Part shown: positions 27,239-35,095 of the stretch, piece after piece
How positions within the stretch are numbered: position 1 is the first letter of the stretch
Layout of the letters: each line of letters begins with the position of its first letter
Assembly (NCBI GenBank): GCA_045132055.1
Contig: JBGURP010000007.1
Span: forward strand, 267,541 to 331,540
Length of the DNA: 64,000 nt
Source: F23-D06 sp045132055
GTDB taxonomy: Bacteria > Bacteroidota > Bacteroidia > Bacteroidales > WCHB1-69
Direction: 5' to 3'
Notes under the pieces: generated by a model
What the model saw: only the letters and a program-made list of their open reading frames with translations
What the model was told of the DNA's origin: nothing
The model's database searches: none
Translations under genes and position numbers: made by a program

Positions 27239-30200
27239 TTACTTGCCACCCATCTTCACGAACTTTGCCCCGCGCCAACGTCCGTCTGCATACTCCACCC
27301 GCAGGAAATAGCTCCCGGACTTCAATGTCGTGACATCCAAAACCGACGAAGCGGAAACCTGCTTTGTCAGCACTTGTTTTCCACTGGCATCATAGACCGT
27401 TACTGTATTTGTGGCCTCAATTCCGGTTTCCACCATCAAATAATCTCCTGTAGGATTCGGGTAAATCTTCAATTCGGAATCTGCAGTGTATTCGGAAACA
27501 GAGGTGTTACCGAGAACATACACCGTGACAGCAACACGCGGGCTCACGCACAAGAGCGTATCGTCCTGATAATGCTCTTCCAAATAATAGGTTGTCGTGT
27601 CGAAAAGCACCGGCGTGGTGTAATAATCCCCCACGGCGATGGCCTGCAACGCGGTGTCGGAATCGTACCAATACACCTCGTTTTGCGCCAACGCGACCAA
27701 GGTCGTCTGCATTCCCGGCAAGATATACTGGTCAAAAGCAACCGGTGCATCAACCTGCGGCTGAAGGGCAACATCGCACCGCGCACCCATACCCGGCCGA
27801 GTGGTGACCGTGAAAGTAGCTGTCTGATAGCAAGGTGCAGAAACTTCCACCGTGTAGGTGCCTGCCATAATCGGACGATGATAAACCCCTAACGGCAAAT
27901 GAGAAAACACTTCGGAATGAAACCGGTCATGATTCACCACTTTTATCATGGCCTCAATGGGTTCGTGGGTGATCGCATCGGTAACCGTGCCCCAGAAACC
28001 ATAGCTGCACTCCACCGCGTAGCTTAGCAGAGCATCCTTGTTCTTATCCCAGAAGGTGGGCAACACCAAAGTGTCCGTAATCACCGGTATGTAGCTCATC
28101 TCTATGGTCACCTCACGACAACGTTGGTAGTAGGTCATGTAATCCTGCCGACCGCCAACAAGCGGGCTCCAGTCGGCACCTTCGATAACCGAACGGCCCC
28201 GGTAATCGCCATAGAGATAGGCAGTATCTTGCGCTTGACACAGCGAGGCATAGTTCTGGCCCGTGTATCGGAACCAGTCGGCATCGGCATGGGAGCGCTG
28301 TGCAGTCGTCCAGGCATCCCACGGATAGTTCACAATTTCGGCGCCGCAATGGAAGTTGACCGACATCACGAAATGTATCGGCGTGACCCAATCGATGATG
28401 GCTTGCGTCTCGGGTTGTATGTTAGCTTCGCCCTCCAATCCTGGCAAGTAGGGATAGTTGCGGTTCAACTGCACATCGTTGTAGTTGTGATAGATAGAAT
28501 GGACACCGTCTTTCAGAATCAGGTCGTTGGTGAGATAATAGGTCCCGTCGGGGTTTTCGAGCGGGCAGATGTACAGGTCAACGCTGTCTAACAGTCTTTG
28601 AACGGCAGTATCGGTTGTCGCATTGTTCAATATATAGTCAGCCAGACGCAGCACCATGTAATAACACACCGTTTCCCACCCGTGCATTGTGGACGAATAG
28701 AGAAAGGCCGGTTTTGTGGTGGTCTGTCCCAGTGTGTTGCTGATGTGAATGGCGAAGATGGAATGGTGCAAATCGGGATGTGGCGTATCTTCCAAAATGG
28801 TGTCTATCTCACAAAGATTCGGAAAAGAGTCCTGGAAATATTGCAAAAGTTGTGTGTAAACATCGTAAGTGGGGTACTTGTTCCACCGCAGCATCTCCTC
28901 CAGCGTATTGGCCATGTGGCTATCGCTGACATCTTTGCTCGTGGACGGCAGCTCGTATGCTACGGCATCCCTTTCTTCCGATATGACCGCTGACGCCGAT
29001 GGGAAATTGAGATATACGCACACGGTGTCGGAATGTGCCGACTCCACACCACCGCAAATGTATGTTATTGAATAACAATGCTCTCCTGCGGTAGCTAAGC
29101 TGTCAACATACACCGAGTCGGTCACCCCCGAGGCAATCAGCATCCCGTCGCGATATACGTTACAAAGGTGTCCGCTCGTCCGTTGGCCTCGTATGGTGAG
29201 ATCATCCAAGCAAAATATATACTGGTCGTGCGATACGCAGTGTACCGCCACGTATTTGGCTGCTGCAGGCACCAAAAAAGAATATTCGTTCCACTCGGCA
29301 ATTGTTGTGATTGTATCGCTGTGCAAGGGAATGAAACTGCTGGCATTCGTGTCCGTTATCGAATAAGCCACCACGAATTTCTCGTCTGGGAACCGGTCGG
29401 CAAAACCACGGGCGAAGAACGAAAAGATGAATGGTTCGGTGAAGTCCAGCTCAGGACTTATTATCCAGTCGTCGTTGGCCATATCCGAATGGAAAGGGCT
29501 CCCGAAAAACCGGTGTCCCGAATGTGCCGTGGTGTTATACTGGTTTCCGACGAGGAGATAGTCGTCCAACACCACAAAGGCCATCGGCGAGCCCACATTG
29601 GGAAAACTTAGAAGGCCGAAAGGGGCGGTTGGAGCACCATCACCATCGATATAGTGCCATCCCAATGTTCCGGGTGAATTGACTGCCCCGTATGGATGTC
29701 CTTCCACATCATCCAAAAGCAAGATTTCTTCAGCATGATAGGCGCTACCCCACGAGAGTGTTACTTCGTTTCCGCTGACCGAGGCTTGCGGTCTTCCCGG
29801 TGTCGCGCATGAATCCGTACTGAACTGCGCTATGATGCCTTTGGGCAGATGTATATCGTCAATCCATACGCAATCCGATCCTTTGCTTTTTGTCTGGTTC
29901 TTGGTATAGCAAAACTTCAGAACATGGTAACCCGAACTGATGGGGCATTGGAATTCGCTCCATTCCACATATCCCGCCAGCGAGTCGCGCAGTTCCCCGT
30001 CCAGCCAGAAGAGGAACCCGCCGCTACCTTCGGCCGAGAAAACCTTGCGGAAATACGAAAGAGTCCCGTTCTCCGTCAGATAGACACCCAACTGCATCAC
30101 CGACTGTGTGTTCAGCGTGTAGTAGTTGCCGCTTCGCGCACAATATCTGCCACTATGCGCGCCTTCGCTGGTAATTTCCCAACGATACTGCGAGCCGGGG

Positions 30201-30328
30201 CGCTCCCATGAAAGAGTGGAAAAGTCACCTGACTCCCAATTCTCCACTATCGGATGCGAAACCACCTGTCCCGACAACGGCACGGCCATTATGGCCAAAA
30301 TAAAAACTATGAAACTCTTGATTTTCAT
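27239..30328 (-). CDS. Secreted M14 zinc carboxypeptidase with adhesin-type domains and T9SS signal
   Basis: The 1,029-residue protein begins MKIKSFIVFILAIM with a signal peptide ending at SGQ. Two jelly-roll modules follow: a MAM-like one (about 25-155) and a cleaved-adhesin/choice-of-anchor-J type (about 180-370), related to domains in gingipains. The peptidase M14 domain (about 465-770) shows the zinc ligands in STMHGWETV (about 545) and VNFHCGAE (about 657) and the catalytic Glu in VTIEMSY (about 742). A carboxypeptidase regulatory-like domain (GFWGTVTDAITHEP), an Ig-like domain and a type A sorting domain (IYPNPTGDYLMVE, about 947 to the end) complete it. Longer readings upstream of 30328 run antisense to another gene and are rejected. 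Probably a cell-surface or released peptidase. Confidence 0.9.
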   Translation of the reverse strand: MKIKSFIVFILAIMAVPLSGQVVSHPIVENWESGDFSTLSWERPGSQYRWEITSEGAHSGRYCARSGNYYTLNTQSVMQLGVYLTENGTLSYFRKVFSAEGSGGFLFWLDGELRDSLAGYVEWSEFQCPISSGYHVLKFCYTKNQTKSKGSDCVWIDDIHLPKGIIAQFSTDSCATPGRPQASVSGNEVTLSWGSAYHAEEILLLDDVEGHPYGAVNSPGTLGWHYIDGDGAPTAPFGLLSFPNVGSPMAFVVLDDYLLVGNQYNTTAHSGHRFFGSPFHSDMANDDWIISPELDFTEPFIFSFFARGFADRFPDEKFVVAYSITDTNASSFIPLHSDTITTIAEWNEYSFLVPAAAKYVAVHCVSHDQYIFCLDDLTIRGQRTSGHLCNVYRDGMLIASGVTDSVYVDSLATAGEHCYSITYICGGVESAHSDTVCVYLNFPSASAVISEERDAVAYELPSTSKDVSDSHMANTLEEMLRWNKYPTYDVYTQLLQYFQDSFPNLCEIDTILEDTPHPDLHHSIFAIHISNTLGQTTTKPAFLYSSTMHGWETVCYYMVLRLADYILNNATTDTAVQRLLDSVDLYICPLENPDGTYYLTNDLILKDGVHSIYHNYNDVQLNRNYPYLPGLEGEANIQPETQAIIDWVTPIHFVMSVNFHCGAEIVNYPWDAWTTAQRSHADADWFRYTGQNYASLCQAQDTAYLYGDYRGRSVIEGADWSPLVGGRQDYMTYYQRCREVTIEMSYIPVITDTLVLPTFWDKNKDALLSYAVECSYGFWGTVTDAITHEPIEAMIKVVNHDRFHSEVFSHLPLGVYHRPIMAGTYTVEVSAPCYQTATFTVTTRPGMGARCDVALQPQVDAPVAFDQYILPGMQTTLVALAQNEVYWYDSDTALQAIAVGDYYTTPVLFDTTTYYLEEHYQDDTLLCVSPRVAVTVYVLGNTSVSEYTADSELKIYPNPTGDYLMVETGIEATNTVTVYDASGKQVLTKQVSASSVLDVTTLKSGSYFLRVEYADGRWRGAKFVKMGGK

Positions 30329-30370
30329 ATCTTTATATAATCCATATTTGACTAATCCAAAAAACAGAGG

Positions 30371-30378
30371 CAAATGTA
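30371..30378 (-). promoter_or_regulatory. -7 box of the M14 carboxypeptidase gene
   Basis: Minus-strand TACATTTG followed by CCTC, 43 bases before the ATG. Confidence 0.5.
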
Positions 30379-30461
30379 CATAAATATATTTAATGAAGAA
30401 AAGACGATGAGAAAAAAATACAAATCTCCATGCTAAGGATGTATGGTTTATGGATTTTGTG

Positions 30462-30469
30462 TACTTTTG
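30462..30469 (+). promoter_or_regulatory. -7 box of the pseudouridine synthase gene
   Basis: TACTTTTG fits TAnnTTTG, 28 bases before the ATG. The base after the box is T, not the C seen at most sites in this window. Confidence 0.45.
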
Positions 30470-30496
30470 TGTTTTAATATCAATCAATAGCTGGTC

Positions 30497-31030
30497 ATGG
30501 TAATCTTGTTCAATAAACCATACGGTGTACTGAGCCAATTCACCACCGAGGGTGGTCATCGTGCCCTCGATGAATTCGGCTTTCCTCCCGAGGTGTATGC
30601 CGCCGGACGTTTGGACCATGACAGTGAGGGTGCCTTGTTGCTGACGGACGACGGACGGCTGATCAAGCGGCTGCTGGATCCGAAGAATGCCCATCCCCGT
30701 ACCTATCTTGCCCAAGTCGATGGCGAGATTACCGACGAAGCCTTGCATCAACTGAGTAAGGGTGTCGTCATCAAAGGCTACCGTACACGCCCCTGCAAGG
30801 CAGAGAAAGCTTTGCCACCCGAAAATCTCTGGGAGCGCGTGCCGCCCATTCGCTATCGCGCCAACATTCCTACCAGTTGGGTTCGCCTCACGCTTACCGA
30901 AGGCAAGAACCGACAGGTACGGCACATGACCGCCGCAGTAGGGTTCCCGACCTTACGGCTCATCCGCGTTCAAATCGGCGACCTCAGTCTGGGCTCACTC
31001 CAGCCGGGTGAGTGGAGAATCGTCAAATAG
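30497..31030 (+). CDS. rRNA large-subunit pseudouridine synthase, RluE-like
   Basis: This RsuA/RluB/E/F-family enzyme isomerises uridine to pseudouridine in rRNA. The 177-residue protein has no N-terminal S4 domain, which favours RluE (23S U2457) over RsuA or RluB. The catalytic loop is GRLDHDSEG (Asp at about 40). NRQVRHM near the C-terminus is the second family motif. It starts 28 bases after a -7 box and is followed by the repeat-bearing leader of gatE. Confidence 0.9.
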   Translation: MVILFNKPYGVLSQFTTEGGHRALDEFGFPPEVYAAGRLDHDSEGALLLTDDGRLIKRLLDPKNAHPRTYLAQVDGEITDEALHQLSKGVVIKGYRTRPCKAEKALPPENLWERVPPIRYRANIPTSWVRLTLTEGKNRQVRHMTAAVGFPTLRLIRVQIGDLSLGSLQPGEWRIVK

Positions 31031-31088
31031 AGGTGCAAAAAACTGCTCAAAAAAATCATCATCCCAGAAACGGGAAAACATTTTTTAC

Positions 31089-31096
31089 TATCTTTG
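31089..31096 (+). promoter_or_regulatory. -7 box upstream of the gatE leader
   Basis: TATCTTTG followed by CGAC matches TAnnTTTGC. It is the only such box I find between the pseudouridine synthase and gatE. Confidence 0.5.
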
Positions 31097-31193
31097 CGAC
31101 TTGTTTTTGACGCCCAAAATGGGCTCAAGACAACAGGGATTATTCTTTGAGCAGTCTCGAAGAGACAAAACGCACGAAGTGCACTTAACCCCT

Positions 31194-31435
31194 CACAAGC
31201 GACGAAGTCGCGCAGTGTGGGGCTACCACACGAGGCAACAGCCGTGGTGGGACAACCTACAGCACAAGCGACGAAGTCGCGCAGTGTGGGGGCTACCACA
31301 CGAGGCAACAGCCGTGGTGGGACAACCTACAGCACCAGCGACGAAGTCGCGCAGTGTGGGGCTACCACACGAGGCAACAGCCGTGGTGTGAGAACCTACA
31401 GCACCAGCGACGAAGTCGCGCAGTGTAGGGGCTAG
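31194..31435 (+). repeat. 69-bp tandem repeat array with nested hairpins
   Basis: Units span 31194-31262 (69 bp), 31263-31332 (70 bp, one extra G), 31333-31401 (69 bp) and a partial unit from 31402 to 31435. Each holds GCGAC-GAA-GTCGC and GTGTGG-GGCTA-CCACAC, two adjacent hairpins, then a CAACAGCCGTGGTG segment. Copies differ at only a few bases. As 69 is divisible by three, reading frames stay open on both strands, but no start context or family supports coding. Confidence 0.85.
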
Positions 31436-31464
31436 TAAATGGTAAATAGTAAACTCTAAACAAT

Positions 31465-33414
31465 ATGCAAACCATCAATCCTCAGGAAAATTACGAGAAA
31501 AGCCGCAAGGCCATCGGCTATGTTGACCGCAAGCAGGCCACGCAGGCTGACTACGACCGCATCGGCTTCATGTCGGGCTTGGAGGTCCACCAGCAACTGG
31601 CCACCAAAGAGAAACTTTTCTGCCGCTGTCCGGCCGGCATCTTCCAGAAACCCGACGAGTTTGACGCCGAGTTGCTGCGCCACATGCGCCCCACCCTCTC
31701 CGAGATGGGCGAGTATGACGGCACCGCGCTCATGGAGTTCAAGACCCGCAAGAACATTGTCTATCGCATCGCACACCGCACCGCCTGCACCTACGAGGTG
31801 GACGACACCCCGCCGTTCCCCATCAACCCCGAGGCGCTGCAGTATGCACTCGAAATAGCCCTCGCCTCCAAGCTGAAGATCGTGGGCGAGGTGCACATCA
31901 CCCGTAAACAGTACCTCGACGGTTCCATCCCGACAGGATTCCAGCGTACCGCCATTTTGGGTATTGACGGTGAAATCCAACTGAAGAACAAGAAAGTGCG
32001 CCTCATCCAGCTCAGCGTGGAAGAGGATGCATGCCGCGAGGTTTCCGACATCGGCCACACGCGTGTCTATCGCACCGACCGTCTGGGCATGCCGCTCATC
32101 GAAACTGTGACCTACCCTGAGATGGTGAACCCGGACGAGGTGGAAGAGGCCTGCAACTACATCCGATTCCTGAACCGCAGCACGGGTCGCGTGCGCACGG
32201 GCATCGGCGCGGGGCGCGAAGACGTGAACGTGAGCTGCAAGGGCGGCACCCGTATCGAGGTGAAGGGCGTGTCCCACACCAAATGGATCCCGGAGGTCAC
32301 TCACGTGGAGTGCTTCCGCCAGTGGGCACTGCTTGCCATCCGCGAGCAACTGAAAGCCCGCATCAGCAAAGAAAATTGGAAAATAAACTATACGGAACTC
32401 AACCCCAAGGAGTTCCATTTCTACTTCGACCCCATCACCGACGCTATCAAGAGCGGTGCTAAGGTCTATGCCGTCAACCTGCCGCAGTTTGCAGGTCTGC
32501 TCTCCCACTTCACCCAGCCCGGCCATCCGTTCTACAGCGAGTTCGCCGACAGACTGAAAGTCATCGCCTGCTTGGAACGCCCGAACATGGCCACGAGCGA
32601 GGATTTGGAGGATGTCGTGAGCCGCAGCGTGTTCGAGAAGGCCGCCAAGGCGCTCAACGCCGGCGACAACGACGCGCAGATCATCTTCTGGGCTCCGGAG
32701 GACGATGTGAAGACCGCTCTCGAGACCATCGAAGAGCGCGCCCTGATGGCCTTCGACGGCGTGCCGCAAGAAACCCGCAAGGCTCTGACCGACGGCACTA
32801 CCATCTTCGAGCGCGTGCTGCCCGGTGCCGACCGTATGTACCCCGACACCGACTCCGCACCTATCCCGTTGACCAACGACTACATCGAGGAACTGCGCCA
32901 AAACATCCCCGACGCTGTCGCCGACCGCTACGCGCAACTGGTGGAATGGGGTGTGCCGCAAGATTGTTTCAAGTATATCTTCACGCACAACTTCTTCCCG
33001 CTCATCAAGAAGATTGCCACGGAGCTGAACTATTGCCCGAAATTCTTGGGAACCTTCTTCGGCCAGCGACTCAAACATCTGCACGGCCAGTATGGCCTGA
33101 TTCCGTTCTGCACCTGCAGAATTTTCGACCTGTTCGATTTCCTGAAAAAAGAGGGTCTCGACAAAGCCATTGCCTACGACCTGCTCAAGCTGATGTTCGA
33201 GCATCCGAAGGCTGAATTTGAAGAGTTGTTGAAATTCACAGGCTATAGGAAGATGACCAAAGCGGAAATTGAAGAAGGAATGGGCATTATGGCAGAGGTT
33301 TTCAAACCGCAACGCAAACGTACTAATGACGAGGACAAACGCAATTATCTCCTCGGCTGCGCTCGCCAACATGCCGCTGGCAATGCCGCATTCACCGAAA
33401 TAGCAACCAAATAA
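31465..33414 (+). CDS. gatE: Glu-tRNA(Gln) amidotransferase subunit E (GatE)
   Basis: GatE is the kinase/transamidase subunit of GatDE, which phosphorylates Glu on misacylated Glu-tRNA(Gln) and amidates it. The 649-residue protein shows GatE rather than GatB features. It has GLEVHQQL (38-45) and KLFCRCP, a GAD domain insertion (about 330-425, with VYAVNLPQFAGLLSHF), the QETRKALTDGTT and RMYPDTD region, and a C-terminal YqeY-like helical tail. GatB lacks the GAD insert and is about 480 residues. GatD follows 40 bases later, so the pair is a complete enzyme. GatDE is classically described as archaeal. Whether this cell also has GlnRS or GatCAB cannot be seen here. Confidence 0.92.
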   Translation: MQTINPQENYEKSRKAIGYVDRKQATQADYDRIGFMSGLEVHQQLATKEKLFCRCPAGIFQKPDEFDAELLRHMRPTLSEMGEYDGTALMEFKTRKNIVYRIAHRTACTYEVDDTPPFPINPEALQYALEIALASKLKIVGEVHITRKQYLDGSIPTGFQRTAILGIDGEIQLKNKKVRLIQLSVEEDACREVSDIGHTRVYRTDRLGMPLIETVTYPEMVNPDEVEEACNYIRFLNRSTGRVRTGIGAGREDVNVSCKGGTRIEVKGVSHTKWIPEVTHVECFRQWALLAIREQLKARISKENWKINYTELNPKEFHFYFDPITDAIKSGAKVYAVNLPQFAGLLSHFTQPGHPFYSEFADRLKVIACLERPNMATSEDLEDVVSRSVFEKAAKALNAGDNDAQIIFWAPEDDVKTALETIEERALMAFDGVPQETRKALTDGTTIFERVLPGADRMYPDTDSAPIPLTNDYIEELRQNIPDAVADRYAQLVEWGVPQDCFKYIFTHNFFPLIKKIATELNYCPKFLGTFFGQRLKHLHGQYGLIPFCTCRIFDLFDFLKKEGLDKAIAYDLLKLMFEHPKAEFEELLKFTGYRKMTKAEIEEGMGIMAEVFKPQRKRTNDEDKRNYLLGCARQHAAGNAAFTEIATK

Positions 33415-33454
33415 TTTACTGAACCCTGTTCACTGACCCCTATACACTGTAATT

Positions 33455-34936
33455 ATGGAAAATAACGACAAAGTAACATTCCAAGGATATAAAGGACGGG
33501 CATTGGAGATGCTCAAAAAATATGATGTCCATGTGTGGGACAAGGCCGAAGTGGAGACCACCCGCGGACACTTCTCGGGCAAGATTCTGCCCCGCGCCGA
33601 GAACACCGATGACATCCACATCGTGATGAAAGTGGCCACCGGCTACAACATCGGCATCGACATCGAGACGATTACGGACATGAAGGGCGAGCGCGACCCG
33701 CAGCCCGTATTCAAAATTCCGGAGAAGGAATTCCCCTACACACCCGGATTGCCCCATGTGAAATTGTTAGGCACCGGCGGCACCATTGCCTCGCGTTTGG
33801 ACTACCGTACCGGCGCAGTGATTCCCGCCTTCTCGCCCGGCGAGTTGTATGGCGCCGTGCCCGAATTGGCCGACATCTGCAACCTACAGACCGAGAAAGT
33901 CTTCGCTGTCTTCTCCGAGAACATGTCTCCGGTGGAGTACAAAGCATTGGCCAATAAAATCGGTGACGAAATCAAGGCCGGCATTGAGGGCATCGTGATT
34001 GGCCACGGCACCGACACGCTGGCGCACACCGCCACTGCATTGACTTACATGTGCCAGAACCTCCCGATGCCTGTAGTGTTGGTTGGCTCACAGAGAAGTT
34101 CCGACCGTCCGAGTTCCGATGCGGCGTTGAACCTGATGCACGCCATGACCGCCGCAGGTCACGGCGACATTGCCGAGGTGATGGTTTGCATGTTCGGACC
34201 CACCAGCGATGACTACGGATTCCTGCACCGGGGCACGCGCGTGCGCAAGATGCACAGCTCCTACCGCTCCACCTTCCGTACCATCGGCGACACGCCGTTG
34301 GCCACGGTGAACCGCAGAGACGGCGTACAGCCTATCAAGGAGGTATATAACCACCGTAGAAGAGGCGAGCAGCACCGCCAGGTGGAGGTCATCACCAACT
34401 ACGAGGACTACAAAAAGAGCATCGCCAAGAACGACCCGAATGTCACCCGCATCGTGCCGACCTTCGACGACCGTGTAGCCATCCTCTACTACTATCCGGG
34501 CATGAAACCCGATGTGTTGGATGCCTTGATCGACAACGGCTACAAGGGCATTGTGTGGGACGGCACCGGTTTAGGCCATGTCAACAAGGGCATGTTCGAT
34601 GCTATTCAGAGAGCCACGGACGCTGGCGTGCACCAGTACATGAGCGTGCAGACGATTTGGGGTTACACCCACATGTTCGTGTATGACACCGGGCGCGACA
34701 TGATGGCGCGAGGTATCATCCCCGCCGACAACATGCTGGCGGAGAGCTCCTACATCAAGCTCGGCTGGGCGCTCGGCCTCACCAAGGACAGCGGCCAAAA
34801 GCGCGAGGACGTGCGGAAGCTGATGCTCACCCCCATCAACGATGAAATCACCAAGCGCGAGCCCTACGACGGCTACCTCGTCTATCAAGGCGGCGTGCCG
34901 GAGGTGGAGGAGTTCGTGAAGAAGGTGAGAAAGTAA
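33455..34936 (+). CDS. gatD: Glu-tRNA(Gln) amidotransferase subunit D (GatD)
   Basis: GatD is the asparaginase-like subunit that releases ammonia from glutamine or asparagine for GatE. The 493-residue protein starts with the GatD-specific small beta domain (about 10-75, with VMKVATGYNIGID). The asparaginase domain has GTGGTIAS (T110), GHGTDTLAHT (about 183-192) and the GatD-type signature SQRSSDRPSSDAALNL. A plain type I asparaginase would lack the N-terminal domain and this signature. It lies 40 bases after gatE, presumably in one transcript. Confidence 0.92.
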   Translation: MENNDKVTFQGYKGRALEMLKKYDVHVWDKAEVETTRGHFSGKILPRAENTDDIHIVMKVATGYNIGIDIETITDMKGERDPQPVFKIPEKEFPYTPGLPHVKLLGTGGTIASRLDYRTGAVIPAFSPGELYGAVPELADICNLQTEKVFAVFSENMSPVEYKALANKIGDEIKAGIEGIVIGHGTDTLAHTATALTYMCQNLPMPVVLVGSQRSSDRPSSDAALNLMHAMTAAGHGDIAEVMVCMFGPTSDDYGFLHRGTRVRKMHSSYRSTFRTIGDTPLATVNRRDGVQPIKEVYNHRRRGEQHRQVEVITNYEDYKKSIAKNDPNVTRIVPTFDDRVAILYYYPGMKPDVLDALIDNGYKGIVWDGTGLGHVNKGMFDAIQRATDAGVHQYMSVQTIWGYTHMFVYDTGRDMMARGIIPADNMLAESSYIKLGWALGLTKDSGQKREDVRKLMLTPINDEITKREPYDGYLVYQGGVPEVEEFVKKVRK

Positions 34937-35009
34937 TTGGGAAGAGCACCCTAAACATGCTATTTTGCCTCTGTATTCGTCGTAACAAGGAACACGCTTA
35001 AATACTATT

Positions 35010-35040
35010 TATCAACAAGTTACATTTAAAAAAGTTGATA
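35010..35040. promoter_or_regulatory. Inverted repeat upstream of the acyl ligase promoter
   Basis: Arms TATCAAC (35010-35016) and GTTGATA (35034-35040) are separated by 17 bases and lie just upstream of the expected -33 region of the next promoter. A regulator site is possible; no family is recognised. Confidence 0.35.
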
Positions 35041-35066
35041 AAATTAACATCTATTAAGATTTTGTA

Positions 35067-35074
35067 TATCTTTG
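35067..35074 (+). promoter_or_regulatory. -7 box of the sphingolipid-locus acyl ligase
   Basis: TATCTTTG followed by CGCC, 21 bases before the ATG at 35096. Confidence 0.6.
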
Positions 35075-35095
35075 CGCCTCAAAATTTGTAAAGAT

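Larger units (their letters stand above)
31031..31464 (+). other. 434-bp repeat-bearing leader upstream of gatE
   Basis: The gap has no convincing gene. It holds a -7 box at 31089-31096, a small hairpin GCAC-GAA-GTGC near 31172-31182, three and a half tandem 69-bp units, and a short A/T-rich stretch before the gatE ATG. If the -7 box is used, the gatE transcript has a leader of about 360 bases. Confidence 0.65.

Noticed and set aside
30329..30925. N-terminal extension of the M14 protein
   Set aside because: It would run antisense to the pseudouridine synthase and past a -7 box, and the signal peptide begins at 30328.
31008..31435. Open frames across the 69-bp repeats
   Set aside because: The unit length is divisible by three, so frames stay open on both strands. 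No ribosome-binding site, family or codon bias supports translation.
31194..31435. CRISPR array
   Set aside because: The copies are directly tandem with no unique spacers, and no cas genes are present.
31456..33372. A 638-residue open frame antisense to gatE
   Set aside because: It mirrors the codon structure of a clear GatE gene, has no recognisable domain, and arises from the moderate-GC codon bias of the true gene.
31465..33414. Calling this gene gatB
   Set aside because: The length, GAD insertion and GLEVHQQL motif are those of GatE, and GatD lies next to it.
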